Shown: piece by piece, positions 8,187-15,915 of the stretch
Layout of the letters: each line of letters opens with the position of its first letter
Numbering within the stretch: the first letter of the stretch is position 1
Program-made: the position numbers and the translations under genes
Assembly: GCF_963674925.1 (NCBI RefSeq)
Contig: NZ_OY771647.1
Location: 387,501-451,500 of the forward strand
Direction: 5' to 3'
Length of the DNA: 64,000 bases
Source: an uncultured Draconibacterium sp.
Lineage (GTDB): Bacteria; Bacteroidota; Bacteroidia; Bacteroidales; Prolixibacteraceae
Notes under the pieces: model-generated
What the model was told of the DNA's origin: nothing
Seen by the model: only the letters and a program-made list of their open reading frames with translations
Database searches by the model: none

Positions 8187-9389
8187 CTAGCGTTCCTTTC
8201 TTCCGGGATAGACTTTTAGTGCTTCAGCCAGAATCTTCAAACAAACGCCCAAATCCGCTTTGTTTAGTACATACGCAATTCGCACTTCATCCTGCCCTTT
8301 ATCCGAACCGGTGTAAAAACCCGAAGCCGGTGCTAAAAACACGGTCTGTTTTTCGTACTCAAAATCGGATAATAACCACGCGCAAAATTTATCGGCATTG
8401 TCAACCGGTAAACGCGCAACGGTATAAAAGGCTCCCATCGGGATTGGCGAATACACACCATCGATGCGGTTCAGTCCGTCGATCAAAAACTTTCTTCGCT
8501 GAACATACTCGTTGTAGTTATTCAGCATGTATTCCGGATCGGCATCCAACGAAGCTTCGGCAGCAATTTGCCCGATAAGTGGTGGGCTCAAACGTGCCTG
8601 GCAAAACTTCATCACATTCTTTTTCACCTCTTTGTTTTTGGTGATCAGTGCACCAATGCGCAAACCACATTCGCTGTAACGTTTCGAAACAGAATCAACC
8701 AAAACAACATTCTGCTCAATTCCTTCTAAATGAAATGCTGAAATATAAGGAGCGCCGGTATAACAAAACTCACGGTAAACCTCATCGGAAAATAGATACA
8801 GGTCGTATTTTTTCACCAGGTCGCGAATGGCATTCATTTCCTGCTGCGTATACAAATAGCCGGTTGGGTTATTCGGGTTGCAAATCATTATCCCCTTGGT
8901 TTTTGGGGTTATCAGCTTCTCGAATTCCTCTATTGGAGGTAATACAAATCCTTCCTCAATATCGCCCGGAATCGATTTAATCTTAGCTCCGGCCACAATT
9001 GCAAAGGCTTCGTAGTTGGCATAAGCCGGTTCGGGCACAATAATTTCGTCGCCCGGGTCGAGACAACTCATAAAAGCAAAGGTTACCGCCTCGCTACCTC
9101 CCGAGGTAACAATGATATCATCAGCCGTAACATCAATATCAAATTTGTGATAATATTTCGCCAGTTTCTGTCGAAACGATAAAATTCCCTCGCTGGGTGT
9201 ATATTCCAGAATTTCCCGGTCGATCGACCGGATTGCCGCCAGTGCTTCAGGAGGTGTTGGCAAATCGGGCTGACCGATGTTTAAATGGAACACTTTAACC
9301 CCTCTCTCTTTAGCTTCATGAGCTAACGGAGCTAATTTCCTGATTGGGGAATCAGGCATTATCCTTCCTCTGTCTGATACTGTCGGCAT
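8187..9389 (-). CDS. Class I/II PLP-dependent aminotransferase (aspartate-type)
   Basis: A 400-residue cytoplasmic PLP enzyme of fold type I. Motifs include TSGGSE (95-100), NPNNPTG at 171-177 (cofactor-binding Asn), SDEVY at 201-205 and VDSVSKRYS with the Schiff-base K236. The overall pattern resembles bacterial aspartate/prephenate-type aminotransferases of subgroup I-beta/gamma. The amino donor cannot be assigned from sequence; aspartate/2-oxoglutarate is the common annotation. It has its own promoter and is convergent with dapL. Confidence 0.85.
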   Translation of the reverse strand: MPTVSDRGRIMPDSPIRKLAPLAHEAKERGVKVFHLNIGQPDLPTPPEALAAIRSIDREILEYTPSEGILSFRQKLAKYYHKFDIDVTADDIIVTSGGSEAVTFAFMSCLDPGDEIIVPEPAYANYEAFAIVAGAKIKSIPGDIEEGFVLPPIEEFEKLITPKTKGIMICNPNNPTGYLYTQQEMNAIRDLVKKYDLYLFSDEVYREFCYTGAPYISAFHLEGIEQNVVLVDSVSKRYSECGLRIGALITKNKEVKKNVMKFCQARLSPPLIGQIAAEASLDADPEYMLNNYNEYVQRRKFLIDGLNRIDGVYSPIPMGAFYTVARLPVDNADKFCAWLLSDFEYEKQTVFLAPASGFYTGSDKGQDEVRIAYVLNKADLGVCLKILAEALKVYPGRKER

Positions 9390-9415
9390 GTTATATAATA
9401 TTTTTTAAAAGCAAG

Positions 9416-9445
9416 CAAAGATAAGATTATCAAACTGAAAACAAT
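9416..9445 (-). promoter_or_regulatory. Bacteroidota promoter of the aminotransferase gene
   Basis: On the minus strand a -7 TATCTTTG (9416-9423) is preceded by ATTG (9442-9445) with an 18-nt spacer. The gene starts 27 bp downstream. The remaining 9446-9624 bases up to ald are AT-rich, with TTGCAA boxes at 9478 and 9492 that might be an operator; I cannot assign a factor. Confidence 0.5.
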
Positions 9446-9624
9446 AATGTAAAATTTCAGACAAATTAATATCTTATTGCAAACTTAACTTGCAATTTTA
9501 AAGTATATGATGTCATACATGTTACTTTTACAATAATTTGTTGCAAATCCTGAGTATTTATCATGTTTTAGTCACAAATAGTGGTCTATTTTTGAACTCA
9601 GAAAAAACTCAAATATTTACTGTA

Positions 9625-10737
9625 ATGATAATTGGAGTACCAAAGGAAATTAAAAATAACGAAAACCGTATTGCACTTACACCTGCCGGTGCAGCGGAAT
9701 TGGTTAAACATGGTCATGAAGTTTATGTTCAGGCCGGAGGTGGCATGGGCAGTGGTTTCCCGGACGAGGACTATATTGGAGCCGGAGCCAAAATGCTTCC
9801 AACTATTGAAGATGTTTACGGCATTGCCGAAATGATCATCAAAGTAAAAGAGCCCATCGAAGAGGAATACAAGCTGATTAAAGAAGGACAAATTCTTTAC
9901 ACGTACTTCCACTTTGCATCGTGCGAGCCTTTAACACATGCCATGATCGCAAACAAATCGATTTGTTTGGCTTACGAAACAGTTGAACTACCTGATCGTT
10001 CGCTACCGTTGCTTGTACCTATGAGCGAGGTTGCCGGTCGTATGTCAATTCAGGAAGGTGCTAAATACCTTGAAAAAACTTATGGTGGTTACGGTGTGCT
10101 TCTTGGCGGAGTTGCCGGAGTTCTTCCTGCTAAAGTTTTGATTATTGGTGGTGGTATTGTAGGTACCGAAGCAGCTAAAATGGCTGCCGGACTAGGTGCC
10201 GATGTTACCATTATGGATGTATCGTTGAAACGCCTGCGTTACCTCGACGATATTATGCCTGCCAACGTAAAAACAATGATGAGTAACGAGTTTAACATTC
10301 GCGAGATGGTCAAATCGCACGATGTTATTATCGGTGCTGTTCTTATTCCTGGTGCAAAAGCGCCACATTTGGTAACACGCGATATGCTGAGCACAATGAA
10401 ACCGGGTACTGTTTTGGTTGACGTTGCTGTTGACCAGGGTGGATGTTTCGAGACTACAAAAGCTACAACGCATGCCGATCCAACTTTTGTTATCGACCAT
10501 GTATTGCATTATTGTGTGGCCAATATGCCGGGTGCTGTTCCACGTACTTCAACAATTGCGCTTACCAATGCTACACTTCCTTATGCCATTGAAATTGCAG
10601 GCAAAGGATGGAAACAGGCATGTATCGACAACGAGCCATTACGCAAAGGACTGAATGTTGTTGATGGCAAAGTGGTTTACAAAGGAGTTGCTGAAGCTTT
10701 CGACCTACCATACGAAAGTGTTGAAACTGTTCTCTAA
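9625..10737 (+). CDS. ald: Alanine dehydrogenase
   Basis: Ald catalyses NAD-dependent reversible oxidative deamination of L-alanine to pyruvate and ammonia. Using ATG at 9625 (MIIGVPKEIK) gives 370 residues, the family length; an in-frame TTG 87 bp upstream would add an unconserved stretch. Residues expected at the pyruvate site are present at canonical numbers: R15, K75 and H96. The Rossmann loop IIGGGIVGTEAA lies near 172-183. The gene stands alone and has a clear downstream terminator. Confidence 0.95.
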   Translation: MIIGVPKEIKNNENRIALTPAGAAELVKHGHEVYVQAGGGMGSGFPDEDYIGAGAKMLPTIEDVYGIAEMIIKVKEPIEEEYKLIKEGQILYTYFHFASCEPLTHAMIANKSICLAYETVELPDRSLPLLVPMSEVAGRMSIQEGAKYLEKTYGGYGVLLGGVAGVLPAKVLIIGGGIVGTEAAKMAAGLGADVTIMDVSLKRLRYLDDIMPANVKTMMSNEFNIREMVKSHDVIIGAVLIPGAKAPHLVTRDMLSTMKPGTVLVDVAVDQGGCFETTKATTHADPTFVIDHVLHYCVANMPGAVPRTSTIALTNATLPYAIEIAGKGWKQACIDNEPLRKGLNVVDGKVVYKGVAEAFDLPYESVETVL

Positions 10738-10759
10738 AAACCAATACAGAATAATTTCA

Positions 10760-10797
10760 AAAAGCCTTTCCCTTATTATTTGGGAAGGGCTTTTTTA
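10760..10797 (+). terminator. Rho-independent terminator of ald
   Basis: A 12-bp stem AAAGCCTTTCCC / GGGAAGGGCTTT (10761-10772 and 10782-10793, one G-T pair) is followed by TTTTATTTT. Confidence 0.88.
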
Positions 10798-10857
10798 TTT
10801 TAACGACAAAACATATTTACAGCATATTTGTATATTTAATCCCGAATATTGCTGGGC

Positions 10858-11667
10858 ATGGACAAAACCAAAGAGAAAATTTACGAGATTATTTTTGAAG
10901 CCGATACGCCGGGGGGCAAACTTTTCGATGTTGTTTTGCTGGTCGTAATTATTATAAGTGTTGCACTGGTGCTACTGGAAAGTGTTCCTGCTATACGCGA
11001 TACTCATTATCAATTACTGCGCATTCTGGAATGGTGTATAACCATCATTTTCTCGATTGAATACATCCTGCGTGTTGTTATTGTAAAAAAGCCCTTACGT
11101 TACATTTTTAGTTTTTATGGCATTATCGACCTCTTATCGGTTTTACCTACGTACATCGGACTTGTGGTTGTCGGCTCGCACAGTTTAGTGGTAATTCGAA
11201 TTCTCCGCTTACTCCGTGTTTTCCGTATTTTAAAACTTACACGATATACCCAGGCAGGCCGTTCACTGGCAAAAGCTTTATGGAACAGCCGCGAAAAAAT
11301 AAGTGTTTTTATCTTTTTTGTAACTATGCTGGTCATCATCATCGGAACGGTGATGTACCTCGTTGAAGGCCCGCAACATGGTTTCACCAGCATTCCGCGC
11401 GGAATCTATTGGGCAATCGTTACTCTTACCACAGTTGGTTATGGTGATATTAGTCCGGGAACGCCACTGGGGCAATTTATTGCCAGCATCGTTATGATAA
11501 TGGGTTACGCCATTATTGCCGTTCCAACGGGTATTGTTACTGCCGAGATCATCAATCCAACCAGCGAAAAAAACACCCAGGTTTGCCCGCAGTGCCTGCA
11601 TCCATCGCACGATGATGATGCTGTTTTCTGTAAGAAATGCGGGGCCCGGCTTAATCCTGAGGTTTAG
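10858..11667 (+). CDS. Voltage-gated-type potassium channel with C-terminal zinc ribbon
   Basis: This six-transmembrane ion transporter family protein (269 residues) sits in the inner membrane. The selectivity filter TVGYGD is at 192-197. An S4-like helix with arginines at three-residue spacing (VVIRILRLLRVFRILKL, about 110-126) marks it as Kv-type rather than a two-helix channel. The C-terminus carries CPxC and CxxC pairs separated by about 15 residues (roughly 241-260), a zinc-ribbon-like motif that may assemble or regulate the tetramer. I chose ATG at 10858; a TTG nine bases upstream is possible. No partner gene is evident. Confidence 0.9.
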   Translation: MDKTKEKIYEIIFEADTPGGKLFDVVLLVVIIISVALVLLESVPAIRDTHYQLLRILEWCITIIFSIEYILRVVIVKKPLRYIFSFYGIIDLLSVLPTYIGLVVVGSHSLVVIRILRLLRVFRILKLTRYTQAGRSLAKALWNSREKISVFIFFVTMLVIIIGTVMYLVEGPQHGFTSIPRGIYWAIVTLTTVGYGDISPGTPLGQFIASIVMIMGYAIIAVPTGIVTAEIINPTSEKNTQVCPQCLHPSHDDDAVFCKKCGARLNPEV

Positions 11668-11685
11668 ATTTAGTGATAGCATTTA

Positions 11686-11716
11686 ATGATAGCATCACAC
11701 AAAGTGATACTATCAT
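11686..11716. repeat. Hairpin repeat module (GTGATA...TATCAT)
   Basis: Thirteen-base arms ATGATAGCATCAC (11686-11698) and GTGATACTATCAT (11704-11716), one G-T mismatch, flank ACAAA. The same hairpin architecture heads each 145-148 bp repeat at 21.9-22.3 kb and 23.4 kb. It could end the channel transcript, although no strong T-run follows. Confidence 0.6.
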
Positions 11717-11797
11717 TATAACTGTGTCCGTTAACAATCTAAGTGTAATTGTGAATATTTAAACTGCTGAAATCGGAAGCAGTTCTTTTTGAACGAT

Positions 11798-11805
11798 TAT
11801 TTTTG
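11798..11805 (+). promoter_or_regulatory. -7 element (TATTTTTG) for thyA-folA
   Basis: Perfect TAnnTTTG, 18 bp before the thyA ATG. The upstream TTTTTG at 11786 is too close to be a standard -33, so confidence is moderate. Confidence 0.45.
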
Positions 11806-11822
11806 TGGGAAATATTTGAAAA

Positions 11823-12617
11823 ATGAGGCAGTATTTAGATCTATTGGAAACCATTTTAGAAAAGGGAGCGGTTAAAGAAGACCGCACGGGAACAGGAACG
11901 ATCAGCCGCTTTGGGCACCAAATGCGTTTTGATTTGAGCGAAGGTTTTCCGATGGTAACAACAAAAAAACTGCACCTGAAATCGATCATTTATGAATTGC
12001 TTTGGTTTTTGCAAGGCGATACCAATGTAAAATATTTGCAGGATAACGGGGTGCGTATTTGGAACGAGTGGGCCGACGACGACGGCAACCTCGGACACAT
12101 TTACGGTTACCAGTGGCGCAGTTGGCCAACACCCGATGGCGGCCACATCGACCAGATTTCGCAGGTAATTGATGCCATTAAAAACAATCCCGACTCGCGA
12201 CGCCACCTGGTTAGCGCCTGGAATGTTGGTGAGCTTGACAAAATGAACTTGCCACCGTGCCACATACTTTTCCAGTTTTATGTTGCCGACGGAAAATTGT
12301 CGTGCCAGCTGTACCAGCGCAGTGCCGATGTATTTTTGGGTGTACCTTTTAACATTGCATCATATGCTTTACTTACCATGATGGTGGCGCAGGTTTGCGA
12401 TCTTGAACCAGGCGATTTTGTACATACTTTTGGCGACGTTCATATTTATTCCAATCATATTGAGCAGGTAAAATTGCAGCTATCGCGCGAACCCTATCCG
12501 CTGCCGCAAATGAAGATCAATCCGGATGTAAAAAGTATTTTCGACTTTAAATTCGAAGACTTTGAACTGGTTGGTTACCAGTCGCACCCACACATTAAAG
12601 GAGCTGTTGCCATTTAA
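11823..12617 (+). CDS. thyA: Thymidylate synthase
   Basis: ThyA methylates dUMP to dTMP using methylenetetrahydrofolate and leaves dihydrofolate. It has 264 residues, identical to the E. coli enzyme length, with the nucleophile C146 in LPPCH, the RSxDxFLG-type motif (QRSADVFLG) and the FDFKFEDFEL-like C-terminal segment. It is followed 12 bp later by folA, which regenerates tetrahydrofolate, so the pair is almost certainly one operon. Confidence 0.97.
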   Translation: MRQYLDLLETILEKGAVKEDRTGTGTISRFGHQMRFDLSEGFPMVTTKKLHLKSIIYELLWFLQGDTNVKYLQDNGVRIWNEWADDDGNLGHIYGYQWRSWPTPDGGHIDQISQVIDAIKNNPDSRRHLVSAWNVGELDKMNLPPCHILFQFYVADGKLSCQLYQRSADVFLGVPFNIASYALLTMMVAQVCDLEPGDFVHTFGDVHIYSNHIEQVKLQLSREPYPLPQMKINPDVKSIFDFKFEDFELVGYQSHPHIKGAVAI

Positions 12618-12629
12618 AACAATCTTAAA

Positions 12630-13133
12630 ATGACAAATAAAATTCAAAAAAATATCTCGATAATCGTTGCTATTGCCGAGAACTTTGCCATTGGCAAAAA
12701 CAACGATCTGCTGTTTCATTTACCAAACGATTTGAAACGTTTTAAGGAAATAACCAGCGGCCACACCATAATAATGGGGCGTAATACTTTGTTGTCGTTG
12801 CCAAAATGGCCCTTGCCAAACCGCCGGCACATTGTGATTACCGATAAACAAGACGATGTTTTCCCGGGTTGCGAAACGGTTTTTTCCATCGATGAAGCCA
12901 TTGAAAAAGTGAAAGAAGAAAAAGAAGCTTTTATTATTGGCGGCGGAATGATCTACAAACAGTTTTTCCCAGTGGCGGGCAAACTTTACCTCACGCTGGT
13001 ACACAAATCTTTTGATGCCGACACCTATTTCCCCGAAGTAAATTATGATGAATGGGAAGAGGTAAAACGTGAAGATCTGCACGACGAAAAGAACAATTTT
13101 GACTATTCTTACCTTGATTTGGAACGAAAATAA
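12630..13133 (+). CDS. folA: Dihydrofolate reductase
   Basis: The 167-residue enzyme reduces dihydrofolate with NADPH, completing the thyA cycle. Visible signatures are IVAIAENFAIGKNNDLLFHLPNDL-type N-terminus (substrate-binding Asp in place in LPNDLKRFKE), the IIMGRNT motif and the IIGGG cofactor loop near 109. Length is normal. The M14 peptidase gene starts 37 bp downstream. Confidence 0.96.
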   Translation: MTNKIQKNISIIVAIAENFAIGKNNDLLFHLPNDLKRFKEITSGHTIIMGRNTLLSLPKWPLPNRRHIVITDKQDDVFPGCETVFSIDEAIEKVKEEKEAFIIGGGMIYKQFFPVAGKLYLTLVHKSFDADTYFPEVNYDEWEEVKREDLHDEKNNFDYSYLDLERK

Positions 13134-13170
13134 TTTTGCGCATGTAGCTTAGCTACTCAAATTTTAGAAC

Positions 13171-14910
13171 ATGAGAAAAAAAACTGCCTTGGTTGTAGCG
13201 CTTTGCGTTATCAGCCTGTTTTTGTTTGCCCAAGAACCACTGTTAAACCTGAAGTACGAGCAAAATTACACGCCAACTTACGACGAAGTAATTGAACTAT
13301 TTAAGCTGCTCGACTCGAAGTACGAAAATGCAACACTCGTTGAAAATGGTTTTACCGACATAGGTAAACCATTGCATACCTTCATCATTAACAGTGAACC
13401 GGAATTTAATCCTGAAACTATTAAAGCACAGGGAAAATCAGTTTTGCTCATTAATAACGGCATTCACCCGGGCGAGCCGGAGGGAATTGATGCCAGTCTG
13501 CAATTTGCCGACGATATTCTGCGAAATAAAAACGGAATGAAAAAGTGGCTCGACAACACAGTGATTGTAATCATTCCGGTATACAACATTGGCGGACACC
13601 TGAACCGCGGAAAATACAACCGCGCCAACCAGGCTACACCATACGAAACCGGTTTTCGCGGAAATGCAAAAAACCTTGATCTGAACCGTGACTTCGCCAA
13701 GTGCGATTCGGAAAATGCCCGATCGATAAACAAGATTTTTAATGAATGGGATCCCGATGTTTTTCTGGATACGCACACCACAAATGGATCTGATCACCAG
13801 TACAGCGTTACCTGGATTACGCCATTCCCTGACTATTTTCCACCTGTACAGGAGCAATTTCTGCGTAGCCAGATGATCCCGGATATTTTTGAGAAAATGG
13901 ATAAAGGTGAATATAAACTGATTCCATATGTAAACTGGCTTAACTATGAGCCACTGTCCGGCATTCTGCTTTGGCAGGATTCACCAAGGTATTCGTCGGG
14001 TTATGCAAGTCTGTTTAACTGCTACGGAATGATGACTGAAAACCACGTGTACAAAGACTTTGCCGATCGTGTAAAATCGTGCTACCAGTTTATTGTTGCA
14101 TTAAGCGAGTTCACTTCCGAAAATTCGAAAGAAATTATTTCGAGCCGCAAACAAGGGACCGAAGAATTGTTAAAGATGCTTACCTACCCGATCACCTATC
14201 AGGTAGACACCACCCAATACAGCACAATAACTTTCGACGGTTATGAAACAAGCAACGAAATAATTGACAAAGTTACCGGCCTGCCACGTTTTGGCTACGA
14301 CCGCTCGAAACCATTTTCGAAAGAAATCCGCTATTACGACACGTACAATACGGTTGAAGAAATTACCATTCCGGAATACTATGTTCTTCCACAATGCTGG
14401 GCAGAAGTAATTGAAAGGCTGGAGCTAAACGGGGTAAAACTGGTTCCGCTAAAAAATGATACGGTTATGGAAGTTACAGTTGATTATATCGATGAGTACT
14501 CAAGTCCGAAACAACCGTTTAACGGTCATTATTTTCATAACGAAGTGACTACCAGAAGTGAGGTTCAACAAATAAAGTATTTTGCCGGCGACCTGTTGAT
14601 TCCGGTTCGCCAGAATAAAATGAAATACATTCTGGAAATGCTGGAACCAAAAGCGATGGATTCATTCTTCCGCTGGAACTTTTTTGATTCAATTCTCGAC
14701 CAGCGTGAATATTTCTCGTCGTATGGATTTGAAGAAAATGCGCTAAAATATTTAAACGAGCATCCGGAATTCAGAAAGCAGCTGGAAGAAAAACGTAAAG
14801 CAGATCCGGAATTTGCAAAGGATCACCGGGCACAGTTAAACTATATTTACAACAACACTGAATGGGCTGAAAAAACCTACAAGCGTTACCCGGCAGCAAA
14901 AATCTATTAA
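13171..14910 (+). CDS. Secreted M14-family zinc carboxypeptidase
   Basis: A 579-residue protein with a Sec signal peptide (about 1-20, LFLFAQ), so periplasmic or surface located. The M14 zinc site is visible: HPGEPEG with H99 and E102, and the third ligand H202 in DTHTTNGSDH. LNRDF supplies R173. A candidate catalytic Glu is E290 in MTENH. A beta-rich C-terminal half (about 380-490) and a charged helical tail follow. M14 enzymes cleave C-terminal residues from peptides; substrate unknown. It follows thyA-folA on the same strand with a 37-bp gap and may be co-transcribed, but no functional link is apparent. Confidence 0.88.
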   Translation: MRKKTALVVALCVISLFLFAQEPLLNLKYEQNYTPTYDEVIELFKLLDSKYENATLVENGFTDIGKPLHTFIINSEPEFNPETIKAQGKSVLLINNGIHPGEPEGIDASLQFADDILRNKNGMKKWLDNTVIVIIPVYNIGGHLNRGKYNRANQATPYETGFRGNAKNLDLNRDFAKCDSENARSINKIFNEWDPDVFLDTHTTNGSDHQYSVTWITPFPDYFPPVQEQFLRSQMIPDIFEKMDKGEYKLIPYVNWLNYEPLSGILLWQDSPRYSSGYASLFNCYGMMTENHVYKDFADRVKSCYQFIVALSEFTSENSKEIISSRKQGTEELLKMLTYPITYQVDTTQYSTITFDGYETSNEIIDKVTGLPRFGYDRSKPFSKEIRYYDTYNTVEEITIPEYYVLPQCWAEVIERLELNGVKLVPLKNDTVMEVTVDYIDEYSSPKQPFNGHYFHNEVTTRSEVQQIKYFAGDLLIPVRQNKMKYILEMLEPKAMDSFFRWNFFDSILDQREYFSSYGFEENALKYLNEHPEFRKQLEEKRKADPEFAKDHRAQLNYIYNNTEWAEKTYKRYPAAKIY

Positions 14911-14970
14911 AACTAAGCTACTAGTGTATAGGTTTAAGTCTGAATAAAATTCAAAAAAAATAATGAACAA

Positions 14971-15054
14971 AGTAGACATGAGTATTCAGTAATGAGTAGA
15001 GAGAAAAAGCAGTATGATTCTCAATACTCAAATCTCTGTACTCAAATCTTCTTC
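14971..15054. repeat. Period-7 repeat in two inverted halves
   Basis: The sequence can be cut into heptamers: AGTAGAC, ATGAGTA, TTCAGTA, ATGAGTA, GAGAGAA on the left and CTCAATA, CTCAAAT, CTCTGTA, CTCAAAT, CTTCTTC on the right. The right half is roughly the reverse complement of the left (GAGTA versus TACTC words), so the whole could fold. The rest of the 250-bp gap holds only the terminator at its right end. Confidence 0.55.
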
Positions 15055-15122
15055 ATTTTAAAATGGAAATTTATTGAAACTAAAGTAGCTGCAGAGATTG
15101 CAGGGTTTTATCCATTAACAAG

Positions 15123-15158
15123 AAAAAAGGCTTGATTTCTAAGAAATCAAGCCTTTTT
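15123..15158. terminator. Strong bidirectional terminator (ppa / M14 peptidase)
   Basis: Perfect 16-bp stem AAAAAGGCTTGATTTC / GAAATCAAGCCTTTTT (15124-15139, 15143-15158) with a TAA loop, between convergent genes. Confidence 0.93.
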
Positions 15159-15160
15159 CC

Positions 15161-15826
15161 CTATGAAAGCAGTTTGCCTAAATTCGCAAACTTGTTGTTG
15201 TAATCTTCAACCGAAAGTCTGATCACCTCAAGCGCCTCGTCATGCCCGTAAGTTGCCGCAATTTCGGTGTTTGAATCAACACCCGGCATATCTTTGTAAG
15301 TAAGGAAATAATGCTCCAAACGCTGGATTACAATTTCAGGTACTTGTGCCACATCGGTAAAATGACCATAAACGGTATCGTTATCCAGAACGGCAATAAT
15401 TTTATCATCGGCCTGATCGCCGTCAATCATACGGAAACCACCAATCGGACGAGCAGTTACCAGCAAGTCGCCATGCGCCAGATCCTTTTCGGTAAGCACA
15501 CAAATATCAATCGGGTCGCCATCGCCTTTAATGCCTTTCCGGTTAACTTTTTCCGAACAATATTCACCCACTTTGGTACCGCAATAAGTTTGCGGAATAA
15601 AACCATATAAAGCCGGAACTACGTTCGAAAATTTTTGTGGCCGGTCAACACGCAGATAACCGCTATCCTTGTCAATTTCGTATTTTACCGTATCGGTTGA
15701 AACCACTTCGATAAAAGCGGTTAATTCTTCAGGGGCATTATCGCCAATTGAAACACCGTGCCAGGGGTGCGATTTATAACGCAATCCCATCAATCGTCCA
15801 ATGGGATCGGAAAGTCTGTCTACCAT
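15161..15826 (-). CDS. ppa: Inorganic pyrophosphatase, family I
   Basis: This hydrolyses pyrophosphate to phosphate in the cytoplasm. The 221-residue chain has the family I metal-binding signature GDGDPIDICV and the EKVNRKGIKGDGDP loop, with further Asp/Lys residues in RMIDGDQADDKIIAV. It is slightly longer than the E. coli enzyme (176), as is usual for longer bacterial forms with an N-terminal extension. A near-consensus -7 (GACCTTTG on the minus strand, CAAAGGTC at 15895-15902) is upstream. Confidence 0.95.
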   Translation of the reverse strand: MVDRLSDPIGRLMGLRYKSHPWHGVSIGDNAPEELTAFIEVVSTDTVKYEIDKDSGYLRVDRPQKFSNVVPALYGFIPQTYCGTKVGEYCSEKVNRKGIKGDGDPIDICVLTEKDLAHGDLLVTARPIGGFRMIDGDQADDKIIAVLDNDTVYGHFTDVAQVPEIVIQRLEHYFLTYKDMPGVDSNTEIAATYGHDEALEVIRLSVEDYNNKFANLGKLLS

Positions 15827-15915
15827 CTTACTTCGTTAAATTATGTTTTACTATCTCAAACCAATAGTACGACTTTTAGTTCATACTAATCGGCACAAAG
15901 GTCATTAAATTTTTG

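Noticed and set aside
9538..9624. Upstream TTG start for ald
   Set aside because: The family N-terminus begins at MIIGVPKEIK, and canonical catalytic numbering (R15, K75, H96) fits ATG at 9625.
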